Positions 14,689-21,044 of a stretch of 21,044 nt of DNA are shown in pieces. Source of the stretch: JASFQI01 sp050115555 (lineage in GTDB: Bacteria; Desulfobacterota; DSM-4660; Desulfatiglandales; HGW-15); contig JASFQI010000044.1 of NCBI GenBank assembly GCA_050115555.1, forward strand, positions 1-21,044, written 5' to 3'. The translations under genes and the position numbers were made by a program. The notes under the pieces were generated by a model. That model did not search any database. It saw only the letters and a program-made list of their open reading frames with translations, and was not told the origin of the DNA. Positions within the stretch are counted from its first letter, which is position 1, and each line of letters opens with the position of its first letter.

Positions 14689-16167
14689 ATGGACGGGATC
14701 GTTGGAGTGTACGGCCCGGGAGACCGGGATCTTGTGAACAAGACCTTTCTGGCAACCGGGGCCTGCCAGCACCGGGGCAAGGCGAGCACGGGCATCGCCG
14801 TGGCGAGTGCCAAGGGGATTTACGTACACAAGCACCTCGGGCGCATTGCCAACGTGATCGACGTGGAGCTGATCCGGACGTTCCAGGACCTGGAGCCGGA
14901 AGCGGCCATCGGGAACATCGGCTACACCAAACGGAAGACCGCCGAGCAGGTGAACGCCGAGCCCATCAAGATCCGCCGGCGGGGGGGATCGCCCATCGAG
15001 ATGGTCCTGACCATGGACGGATACCTTCTTCAGGAAGACGATCTCAGGGAGGAGCTGGACCCGGACTACGCCATTGCCACGGACAACAAGACCGAGGTCG
15101 TCGGGGCCTTGCTCCACCGGTACTTCCATGAGGAGGGCGTCGGGTTCGAGGCGGGCCGCCGACTGGTGGACCGCCTGCACGGACGGGCCACCTTTGCACT
15201 GGCCGCGCTGGTGAGGGAAGGGAGCCGGGTCTCCCTGATTACGCTCAACGACGACAGGGCCTTTGAGCCCTTTTGCAGCGCCGTGATCGACGGGACCTTC
15301 GTGGCCAGCTCCGAGTCCTGCTCCCACCGGCGGTTGAGCGGGGCCGAGCCCAGGGAGTACGAAGGGGCGGAGATGACGATCTGTTCGCCCGACGGCATCG
15401 AAACACAACGCCTGCGGGAGGAGCCCCTCATGCCGGATGTCTTCCAGGGGGTCTACTTCGGGAACGTGGCGTCGATGTTCCGGGGGAAGGAGGTCTTCCA
15501 GATTCGGCGGGAACTCGGCCTCGAGCTGGTGGATCTCTATGGAGGATCCAAGGCGGATGTGGTGATTCCCAACCCCGAATCGGGCTGGGGCGTCACCGTG
15601 GGCATTGCCGAAGGGCTGAAGAAGTCGTTGTACCCGGCGTTGATCAAGCTCCCCCAGGCCGTGCGCACGTTCCAGGAAGGGGCGAGCCAGACCCGCACGC
15701 AGGAGGTGGGGCTCAAGTTCGGCGGTATCGATTCCCTGCTTCGAGGCCGAAGCGTGGCCATGGGGGACGACAGCATCGTGCGGGGGAGTGTGAGCGAGGG
15801 CGGGTCCGTCTGGGTCGTGTACAATGCCGGAGCGAGGTATATCGAGTTCTGGATCTCCTACGGTCCCATGTTTTTCCCGTCCTTCAAGGAATGGCACCGG
15901 GGCACGGACTGCGTTAGGGAACTCGCGGTGCAGCGGGCCTTTGCGGACGGCAACCCGTACGACAAGTCCCTGGAGGAGATCGACCGTGCCGTAGCCACGC
16001 TCATAGGGGTGGATGAGGTGAAGTACAACACCAGGGAGCGCATTGCCCGGGCCGCCGGGGAAGGGTCGTTTCAGGCCCTGGATGCAAGCTACCCCATTGA
16101 CGAGGCCTACTGGCCCGACTGGCTCAAGGAGGAGGTGGAACGCTTTCACAAGTACCGGCCGGCATGA
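14689..16167 (+). CDS. PurF-like amidophosphoribosyltransferase paralog with lost glutaminase site
   Basis: A 492-residue protein with the PurF layout: an N-terminal Ntn-type glutaminase fold (about 1-230) and a C-terminal phosphoribosyltransferase fold. In working PurF the mature N-terminus is a catalytic Cys in (M)CGIVG; here it is M-D-G-I-V-G, with Asp. The GHxRYxT motif that binds glutamine is G75-N-I-G-Y-T-K, lacking the Arg, and the HNG oxyanion motif is M-D110-G. The glutaminase is therefore very probably dead. The PRPP-binding loop DDSIVRG (360-366) and an RTF-x-Q-x-R stretch upstream of it are retained, so phosphoribosyl chemistry with free ammonia or another nucleophile, or a regulatory role, is possible. 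It follows carB by 91 nt on the same strand. It may instead be a class II amidotransferase-like regulator; true PurF activity is unlikely. Confidence 0.85.
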   Translation: MDGIVGVYGPGDRDLVNKTFLATGACQHRGKASTGIAVASAKGIYVHKHLGRIANVIDVELIRTFQDLEPEAAIGNIGYTKRKTAEQVNAEPIKIRRRGGSPIEMVLTMDGYLLQEDDLREELDPDYAIATDNKTEVVGALLHRYFHEEGVGFEAGRRLVDRLHGRATFALAALVREGSRVSLITLNDDRAFEPFCSAVIDGTFVASSESCSHRRLSGAEPREYEGAEMTICSPDGIETQRLREEPLMPDVFQGVYFGNVASMFRGKEVFQIRRELGLELVDLYGGSKADVVIPNPESGWGVTVGIAEGLKKSLYPALIKLPQAVRTFQEGASQTRTQEVGLKFGGIDSLLRGRSVAMGDDSIVRGSVSEGGSVWVVYNAGARYIEFWISYGPMFFPSFKEWHRGTDCVRELAVQRAFADGNPYDKSLEEIDRAVATLIGVDEVKYNTRERIARAAGEGSFQALDASYPIDEAYWPDWLKEEVERFHKYRPA

Positions 16168-16180
16168 GGCCGGGATTTTC
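16155..16180 (+). terminator. Possible intrinsic terminator overlapping the PurF-like stop codon
   Basis: CCGGCC (16155-16160), loop GGCATGA carrying the stop codon, GGCCGG (16168-16173), then GATTTTCC. The stem is strong but the T run is short. Confidence 0.45.
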
Positions 16181-16197
16181 CTCCGCTCCATGCTCCC

Positions 16198-16381
16198 GGC
16201 CTGGTTCTTCCGGGCGGTTACGCCTGGGGGGTCCCTACCCCCTCCGCGTTCCACCCCCGCCCCAATCGCATGTCACGTAAGGAACAGTTAACTACCCCCT
16301 TTTTGATCCCATCGAATCATATTTAGGGCGGGGGATGACCGCGGTTTCCTCCAGGCCTAACCGCCCGGAAGAACGAAGGCC
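16198..16381. repeat. Inverted-repeat element A (24-bp arms, 23 matching, nested 9-bp stem)
   Basis: Left arm 16204-16227 begins GTTCTTCCGGGCGGTTA and ends GCCTGG; right arm 16351-16374 is its reverse complement with one mismatch (C16221). A nested perfect stem pairs CCCCCGCCC (16254-16262) with GGGCGGGGG (16326-16334). GGCC occurs just outside both arms (16198-16201 and 16378-16381) and could extend the stem after a small bulge. The central 60 nt are comparatively AT-rich. No ORF is supported. It may be a small non-autonomous mobile element, a repeat family, or an RNA. The same GGCCT on both sides might be a 5-bp target duplication, but GGCC is palindromic so this is weak. Confidence 0.7.
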
Positions 16382-16538
16382 TCCCGCTCATTTCCGCTCC
16401 GGAAAACCTCGGCCTCCTGCGCCTCGAGCGCCAGTGCAAGGCAGGCCTCGGGCGTCTTTTCAACGCAGTGAAACAACGATCCGGCAAATGCTGGAACGCC
16501 CAGGGTTTACATTAGTTTTCATGGTAGGATCCGGTGAA
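16382..16538. other. Intergenic spacer between elements A and B
   Basis: No gene is supported. A near-direct repeat GCCTCGAGCG and GCCTCGGGCG lies about 25 nt apart near 16421-16455. TAGGAT (16525-16530) just upstream of element B resembles a -10 box, but no matching -35 is present at normal spacing. Confidence 0.3.
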
Positions 16539-16793
16539 GGGGTGGGCAGGAGCGATCGTGATGTTGCGGGAGGGTCTCGTCTTCGCCGAACTTGTCCGTG
16601 GGGGACCCCCTGGCCAGTTCCCGCCGAACAGGTGCTAGGCGACAGGCGGAAAAGTTATGAAAAGTGCAGGTATGAGGTGGATGGAACGCGGTAGCCGGCG
16701 GGGATGGAACAGGGAGGGGGCGGCTTCCCCCGCGGGCAAGTCCGTAACGAAGACCGGACCGGGAGCCTGAGAACGATCGCTCCTGCCCACCCC
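16539..16793. ncRNA. Inverted-repeat element B: candidate structured RNA or MITE with perfect 20-bp terminal stem
   Basis: GGGGTGGGCAGGAGCGATCG (16539-16558) is exactly complementary to CGATCGCTCCTGCCCACCCC (16774-16793). The 215 nt between carry further stems: GCGGGA/TCCCGC (16566-16571/16619-16624), nested GGGTC/GACCC (16572-16576/16604-16608), GGGGG/CCCCC with a 6-nt loop (16716-16720/16727-16731), and GTCCG/CGGAC (16740-16744/16755-16759). GATGGAAC is repeated at 16680-16687 and 16703-16710. The closed multi-branch layout suits a structured RNA; the long perfect ends also suit a miniature transposable element. It does not match RNase P RNA, tmRNA, 6S, SRP RNA or a riboswitch class I know. 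Strand unknown. It lies 246 nt upstream of alaC. Confidence 0.5.
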
Positions 16794-17039
16794 AGAGTCC
16801 GGAAGCCTTTATCCATACTCACCTCCACCACCACATTCACATTCCTTCGCGCAGAGTCTCGGGTGCTATGGATGATTGCCTTTCATCATTACTTAGGGCT
16901 GGGCAGAGTTTCCGTGCGCTGCCCATGGGACAAGTGGATGGAATACGGACCGGCACGTTCCATGCATTGATTTTTCCAATCCGATGCGATAGAGATGGAT
17001 GGATTCTGAATCCTACGAATCATTGATGGGAGGAGTGTC
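16794..17039 (+). promoter_or_regulatory. alaC upstream region with hairpin and palindromic site
   Basis: Two structures stand out: a hairpin GGGCAG (16901-16906)/CTGCCC (16919-16924) and a perfect 6-1-6 palindrome GGATTCTGAATCC (17001-17013), 27 nt before the alaC start. The palindrome may be an operator. GGGAGGAG (17028-17035) is the alaC ribosome binding site, 4 nt from the ATG. No clear -35/-10 pair is visible. Confidence 0.4.
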
Positions 17040-18206
17040 ATGCACGAGTTTCGCCGAATGAGTCGCCTGCCCCCGTACGTGTTTTCCATCGTGAACGAGC
17101 TCAAGATGGATCTCCGGCACAAGGGCGAGGACATCATCGATATGGGCATGGGGAACCCGGACATTCCCACGCCCAAGCACATCGTGGACAAGCTGGTCGA
17201 GGCGGCGCAGAAGGGCCAGAACCACCGCTACAGCGCATCTGCAGGTATCACCAAGCTGCGTCACGCCATATCGGACTGGTACCGGCGGCGCTACGACGTG
17301 GAGATCGATCCGGAAAGCGAAGCCATTGCCACCATCGGGGCAAAGGAGGGCCTTTCCCATCTGGTGCTGGCCCTGATCAGCCCCGGGGACGTAGTTTTCG
17401 CGCCGAACCCTACCTACCCGATCCACCCGTACTCGGTGATCATTGCGGGCGGGGATCTGAGGAGCATTCCGATCGGGCCGGACCGGGACTTCTTCGAGGA
17501 TCTCCTGAACGCCACCAAGCAGACCTGGCCGAGCCCCAAGATGCTGATCATCTCCTACCCCCACAACCCGACGACGGCCGTGGTCGACCTTTCGTTTTTC
17601 GAGAAGATCGTGGACTTCTGCCGCGAGCACAACATGATGGTGGTCCACGACTTCGCCTATGCGGACCTGGTGTTCGACGGGTACGAACCGCCGAGCTTCC
17701 TGCAGGTGCCGGGGGCCAAGGACATCGGGGTGGAGTTCTTCAGCCTGTCCAAGAGCTACTCCATGCCCGGATGGCGCGTGGGGTTCTGCGTGGGGAACCC
17801 GGAGATCGTGGCGGCCCTTCGCCGAATCAAGAGCTACCTGGATTACGGGATGTTCCAGCCGATCCAGATCGCATCCATCATTGCATTGAACGGGCCCCAG
17901 GACTGCGTGAAGGAAATTGTGGACGTGTATCGAGAGCGAAGGGACGCGTTGGTCAACGGACTCAATCGGGTGGGCTGGCCGGTGGATTCCCCCAGGGCGA
18001 CCATGTTCCTGTGGGCGCGGATTCCGGAGGCCTATCAGAAAATGGGCTCGATCGAGTTCTCCAAGATGCTCATTCGGGAAGCCAAGGTGGCGGTTTCGCC
18101 GGGAATCGGCTTTGGCGAGTACGGAGACGATTCGGTTCGGTTCGCCCTGGTGGAGAACCCGCAGAGGATCAATCAGGCGATTCGAGGCATACGGCAGGCG
18201 TTGTGA
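17040..18206 (+). CDS. alaC: Alanine-synthesising PLP aminotransferase (AlaC type)
   Basis: A 388-residue fold-type I pyridoxal-phosphate aminotransferase that closely follows E. coli AlaC from end to end: RLPPYVFSI...ELKM, GEDIIDMGMGNPD, YDVEIDPESEAIATIGAKEGL, AYADLVFDGY, SLSKSYSMPGWRVGF with K238 as the PLP-binding lysine, and VSPGIGFGEYGDDSVRFAL. AlaC transfers the amino group between glutamate and pyruvate to form alanine in the cytoplasm. The substrate-side stretch reads HNPTTAV. The family also includes LL-diaminopimelate aminotransferases, so a role in lysine synthesis cannot be ruled out. It ends 4 nt before the first possible hom start and heads an amino-acid operon with hom and the apgM-like gene. 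The start is fixed by a strong ribosome binding site. Confidence 0.92.
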   Translation: MHEFRRMSRLPPYVFSIVNELKMDLRHKGEDIIDMGMGNPDIPTPKHIVDKLVEAAQKGQNHRYSASAGITKLRHAISDWYRRRYDVEIDPESEAIATIGAKEGLSHLVLALISPGDVVFAPNPTYPIHPYSVIIAGGDLRSIPIGPDRDFFEDLLNATKQTWPSPKMLIISYPHNPTTAVVDLSFFEKIVDFCREHNMMVVHDFAYADLVFDGYEPPSFLQVPGAKDIGVEFFSLSKSYSMPGWRVGFCVGNPEIVAALRRIKSYLDYGMFQPIQIASIIALNGPQDCVKEIVDVYRERRDALVNGLNRVGWPVDSPRATMFLWARIPEAYQKMGSIEFSKMLIREAKVAVSPGIGFGEYGDDSVRFALVENPQRINQAIRGIRQAL

Positions 18207-18210
18207 GCGG

Positions 18211-19551
18211 ATGGAACAGGAGACGGAGAGCCGCACGGGGGCATCCATGGATCAGGTCAATGTGGGCATCATCGGGTTCGGTACCGTGGGCGCGGGCACG
18301 GTGGAGGCCCTGATACAGAACCGGGAGATCATTCGAAACCGCGTGGGCGTTGAAATTACGCTTCGACGCATCGCCGATCTGGACATCGAATCGGATCGGG
18401 GGGTTGAGGTCGATCCTGCCATTTTGACCCGGGACGCCATGGAGGTGATTCAGGACCCCGAAATCCATATCGTGGCCGAGCTCATGGGCGGGGTGGAAAA
18501 GGCCCGGGAGTTCATCTTGAGGGCCATGGAGCAGGGAAAGCACGTGGTCACGGCGAACAAGGCCCTCCTGGCTGAGCATGGCCGGGAGATCTACGAAGCG
18601 TCGGAGCGCTACGGCGTGGACTTGGCCTTTGAGGCGAGCGTCGGCGGAGGCATTCCGATCATCGGCGCGCTTCGAGGGGGCCTTTCAGCGAACCGGGTGA
18701 CCGCCATCATGGGCATTCTGAACGGCACGTCCAACTACATCCTGACGCGCATGACGGAAAAGGATCAGCCTTACAAGGACGCGGTCCAGGAGGCGATCGA
18801 GTTGGGCTTTGCCGAGGATCCTCCCACCCTGGACGTGGACGGCACGGATGCTGCGCACAAGCTGGCCATATTGATCTCCATCACCATGGGGGTACCGGCG
18901 GTGTTCGACCGGATTTACCGGGAAGGGATCGACCGGCTCACCCCGGAAGACATCCGCTTTGCCGATGAGTTCGGGTATCGCATCAAGCTCTTGGCGATTG
19001 CGCGAAACCGAAACGGGCGGGTGGAGGCACGGGTTCACCCGGCCATGATCCCCATGGATCATATCCTGGCGAATGTGAGGGGCCCTTACAATGCCATCTA
19101 CCTGGAAGGGGATATGGTCGGACCGAATCTTTACTACGGACTGGGTGCCGGAAAGAAGCCTACCGGGAGCGCCGTGGCCTCGGACATCCTTTACCTGGCC
19201 CGGGAAGTCCGGCTGGGTATGAAGAACTTCATGCCGCCCCTGGGCCATGCAAGCCCGCAGGAAGCGGAGATCGACATCCAGCCCATTGAGGATTTGCAAA
19301 GCGCCTACTACTTCCGGTTCTCCGCCATGGATCAGCCGGGCGTCCTGAGCAAGATCTCCGGCGTGCTGGGGGAGAACGACATCAGCCTGTCCTCGGTGAT
19401 CCAGAAGGGGAGGGAGGAGAACGGTTCCGTCCCCGTGGTCATGCTGACTCACGTGGCCAGGGAGCGGAACGTGGCCCTCGCCATGAACCGGCTGGAGCCG
19501 CTGGACGTCCTGACGAGCCCCACCATGGTGATCCGAGTGGAGGGCTCCTAA
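18211..19551 (+). CDS. hom: Homoserine dehydrogenase with C-terminal ACT domain
   Basis: A 446-residue NAD(P)-dependent enzyme reducing aspartate semialdehyde to homoserine, the branch point to threonine and methionine. The Rossmann motif GIIGFGTVGAGT is near the N-terminus; LMGGVEKA and VTANKALLAEHG follow; the signature GFAEDPPTLDVDGTDAAHKLAI marks the catalytic core. The final ~85 residues form an ACT domain (YYFRFSAMDQPGVLSKISGVLG), which in this family gives threonine feedback control. ATG 18211 sits 4 nt after the alaC stop, suggesting coupled translation; ATG 18247 with GGGGG 5 nt upstream is an equal alternative and gives a more typical N-terminus (MDQVNVGIIG). A longer in-frame extension back to 17917 overlaps alaC and is not real. 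Confidence 0.95.
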   Translation: MEQETESRTGASMDQVNVGIIGFGTVGAGTVEALIQNREIIRNRVGVEITLRRIADLDIESDRGVEVDPAILTRDAMEVIQDPEIHIVAELMGGVEKAREFILRAMEQGKHVVTANKALLAEHGREIYEASERYGVDLAFEASVGGGIPIIGALRGGLSANRVTAIMGILNGTSNYILTRMTEKDQPYKDAVQEAIELGFAEDPPTLDVDGTDAAHKLAILISITMGVPAVFDRIYREGIDRLTPEDIRFADEFGYRIKLLAIARNRNGRVEARVHPAMIPMDHILANVRGPYNAIYLEGDMVGPNLYYGLGAGKKPTGSAVASDILYLAREVRLGMKNFMPPLGHASPQEAEIDIQPIEDLQSAYYFRFSAMDQPGVLSKISGVLGENDISLSSVIQKGREENGSVPVVMLTHVARERNVALAMNRLEPLDVLTSPTMVIRVEGS

Positions 19552-19605
19552 ATTCATCCAATCCACCGCCTTCCGATCCGTTTTTAAACCTGAAGACCTG
19601 ATGGC

Positions 19606-19626
19606 CCGGGAACGAAAAGCTCCCGG
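19606..19626 (+). promoter_or_regulatory. Hairpin abutting the apgM-like ribosome binding site
   Basis: CCGGGA (19606-19611) pairs with TCCCGG (19621-19626) across a 9-nt loop; the GAGG ribosome binding site starts 2 nt later (19628-19631). The stem could modulate access to the start or simply reflect chance in GC-rich DNA. Confidence 0.35.
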
Positions 19627-19637
19627 TGAGGAACGTA

Positions 19638-20873
19638 ATGCAAGAGATGAAAGAAACCAAGTTCTTGATCCTGGTCGGCGACGGCATGGCCGACTATCCC
19701 GTGGAGGCCCTGGGCGGAAAGACTCCGCTCGAGGCGGCCGCCACCCCGAACATGGACCGCATTGCGGCCTGTGGCGCTGTCGGACGGGTTCGTACCATTC
19801 CCGAGGGCATGGGGCCCGGAAGCGATGTGGCCAACCTCTCCCTCATGGGGTACGATCCCCGGCAATTCCACACGGGCCGATCCCCCCTGGAGGCGGCCAG
19901 CATGGGGGTGACCCTGAAGATCGACGAGGTGGCGTTTCGCATGAACCTCGTGACCCTTGAGCACCGCTCCGGGGGACAGCGGGTGATCGCGAGCCACAAC
20001 GCAGGGGACATCACCACCGAGGAAGGGTGCGTTCTCGTGGACGCCTTGCGCAGCGAGCTGGAAAAGGATGGGATTGCGTTGCACGCCGGCGTGGGCTTTC
20101 GTCACCTTCTGGTGTGGAAAGACGGCCCGGAGGAGCTTTCCACCATCCCTCCCCACGACGTGCTGGAACAGGACATGGCCTCTTACCTGGACCGGGAGGA
20201 CCCCGACCCTGTGGTGGCCCTCATTCGGCGGTCCTGGTCCATCCTTTCCGATCATCCCGTAAACCGGGAACGGAGGAAAAACGGGAACCTGCCGGCCACC
20301 TCCATCTGGCTCTGGGGCCAGGGCCGGCCGCCGGCCATGCCTTTCTTCGAGTCCCTGTACGGCTTGAGCCCCGGGGTGATCTCTGCCGTGGACCTGATCA
20401 ATGGCATCGGCATCTTCGCGGGCTTCGACCCCATTCCGGTCGAGGGGGCCACCGGGCTCCTGGACACGAATTACGAAGGCAAGGTAGCCGAGGCCCTGAA
20501 GGGGCTGGAAAAGTATGATCTGGTTTTTCTGCACGTGGAGGCCCCGGACGAGGCAGGGCACAGCGGGGTATTGGAAACCAAGATGAAGGCCATTGAGGCC
20601 TTTGACGCACGCATTGTCGGCCCCGTGCTTGAGGGGCTGGAGGGCCGGTCCGGAGAGTATCGTGTCATGGTGGTCAGCGATCACTTCACGCCCCTTTCGC
20701 TACGGACCCACACACCGGAGCCGGCCCCCTTTGCCTGGGCCTGGGGGGAAGAGCTCGGCCGGGCCCCGGGAAACAGGAGGTTCACCGAGGCCGAGGCGCT
20801 GGCCAGCGGCATGCTGTTCGACCCGGGATACGGGATCGTCAGGCGGTTTCTGGGACAGGGGGAAGAAGGGTAA
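19638..20873 (+). CDS. apgM: ApgM-family (archaeal-type phosphoglycerate mutase-like) protein, proposed homoserine kinase
   Basis: A 411-residue member of the alkaline phosphatase superfamily, related to the cofactor-independent phosphoglycerate mutase of archaea. Metal-binding and catalytic landmarks are visible: VGDGMADYP near the start, GPGSDVANLSLMGYDP with the candidate nucleophile Ser, HVEAPDEAGH, and VVSDHFTPLSLRTHT. A subgroup of this family located beside hom in bacteria lacking thrB has been proposed to act as homoserine kinase (the family model is named for that role). Here it lies 86 nt after hom, so phosphohomoserine formation for threonine synthesis is the best guess; glycolytic mutase activity remains possible. 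ATG 19638 is chosen because GAGG sits 6 nt upstream; GTG 19626 lies inside a hairpin and ATG 19647 lacks a site. Confidence 0.88.
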   Translation: MQEMKETKFLILVGDGMADYPVEALGGKTPLEAAATPNMDRIAACGAVGRVRTIPEGMGPGSDVANLSLMGYDPRQFHTGRSPLEAASMGVTLKIDEVAFRMNLVTLEHRSGGQRVIASHNAGDITTEEGCVLVDALRSELEKDGIALHAGVGFRHLLVWKDGPEELSTIPPHDVLEQDMASYLDREDPDPVVALIRRSWSILSDHPVNRERRKNGNLPATSIWLWGQGRPPAMPFFESLYGLSPGVISAVDLINGIGIFAGFDPIPVEGATGLLDTNYEGKVAEALKGLEKYDLVFLHVEAPDEAGHSGVLETKMKAIEAFDARIVGPVLEGLEGRSGEYRVMVVSDHFTPLSLRTHTPEPAPFAWAWGEELGRAPGNRRFTEAEALASGMLFDPGYGIVRRFLGQGEEG

Positions 20874-20877
20874 CGCC

Positions 20878-20906
20878 TTGACAGGACCGCGGTTTTCCCA
20901 TATAAA
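20878..20906 (+). promoter_or_regulatory. Near-consensus sigma-70 promoter facing right
   Basis: TTGACA (20878-20883), 17-nt spacer, TATAAA (20901-20906). This is the strongest promoter match in the window. It starts 4 nt after the apgM-like stop codon, with transcription expected near 20913. Confidence 0.75.
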
Positions 20907-20937
20907 GCCTGCGAATTCATAATAGGAACCCGGAAGC

Positions 20938-21044
20938 ATGAAAGGGAGCCGATTTTTTGCGGCCTTCCCTGTTTCGGCCCCGGTCGCCCGGGTGGTACGG
21001 CCGCGAGGTCTGCGGGGGCCCGGAGGCCGGCGGCGAGACGTGGA
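20938..21044 (+). other. GC-rich transcript start running off the window; partial CDS or structured RNA
   Basis: An ATG at 20938 with AGGA about 10 nt upstream opens a frame that runs off the window edge without a stop (35 codons, MKGSRFFAAFPVSAPV then an Arg/Gly-rich stretch). The composition is not convincingly coding. The same stretch can fold: GCGGCC (20959-20964) with GGCCGC near 20998, enclosing CCCGG-TCGC-CCGGG. A 5'-truncated view cannot separate a gene start from a stable RNA gene. Confidence 0.3.

Noticed and set aside
14491..16254. 587-codon open frame on the - strand opposite the PurF-like gene
   Set aside because: Antisense shadow of a clearly conserved gene with its own strong ribosome binding site; the translated composition is not protein-like.
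16198..16382. GGCCT on both sides of element A as a target-site duplication
   Set aside because: GGCC is palindromic and may simply extend the inverted repeat; the implied element ends are not symmetrical.
16335..16694. 119-codon open frame through elements A and B
   Set aside because: Pro/Arg-rich, no ribosome binding site or recognisable domain, and it crosses both inverted-repeat elements.
16539..16793. Element B as a retron msr-msd RNA with a1/a2 arms
   Set aside because: Retron RNAs adjoin a reverse transcriptase gene; none is present among the flanking genes, and no obvious branching-G context could be fixed.
16539..16793. Element B as RNase P RNA, tmRNA, 6S or SRP RNA
   Set aside because: The conserved motifs I would expect (GAGGAAAGTCC, a tRNA-like end with CCA, GGAAGGAAGCAGC and similar) are absent.
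17917..18210. N-terminal extension of homoserine dehydrogenase
   Set aside because: It overlaps the conserved C-terminus of alaC in another frame and gives low-complexity Arg/Ser sequence unlike the family.

Overview
The window is about 21 kb of GC-rich, gene-dense, mostly housekeeping bacterial DNA. Gene content points to an anaerobic Desulfobacterota (deltaproteobacterium), plausibly a sulfate reducer near the Syntrophobacteria. The clues are a MrpORP-type ATPase with NifX/ORP-like and CGGC-domain neighbours, and a phosphoglycerate-mutase-like gene beside homoserine dehydrogenase. This placement is inference from families and gene order, not from a marker gene. No tRNA, rRNA, CRISPR array, transposase or integrase was found.

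Layout. (1) 1-2451, + strand: an iron-sulfur/metal-cluster module made of a 5'-truncated NifX-like protein, a Mrp ATPase fused to an ORP/NifX-like domain, a CGGC-domain protein and a glycine-rich zinc-ribbon mini-protein. (2) 2466-6469, - strand: two ABC exporter half-transporters that look like an asymmetric BmrCD-type heterodimer. (3) 6805-11166, + strand: a MEMO-like protein with a signal peptide, a TerB-like zinc-ribbon protein, pcm and recG. (4) 11240-16167, + strand: a good sigma-70 promoter, carB, and a PurF-like protein whose glutaminase active site has been lost. (5) 16168-17039: an unusually long gene-free stretch (about 870 nt) with two separate long inverted-repeat elements. (6) 17040-20873, + strand: alaC, hom and an apgM-family gene proposed to act as homoserine kinase. 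(7) 20878-21044: a near-consensus promoter facing out of the window into GC-rich sequence I could not assign.

How the genes fit together. The first block probably handles Fe-S or mixed-metal clusters. The ABC pair makes one exporter with one competent and one degenerate ATP site. The alaC-hom-apgM run fits alanine/pyruvate transamination plus the homoserine-to-phosphohomoserine steps of threonine synthesis. carB makes carbamoyl phosphate for pyrimidines and arginine, without carA nearby.

The most unusual parts are the two inverted-repeat elements upstream of alaC (one has a perfect 20-bp terminal stem around 215 nt of structured sequence), the PurF paralog with its nucleophile replaced, and a strong in-frame internal start in the MrpORP gene that could release its C-terminal domain as a separate protein.
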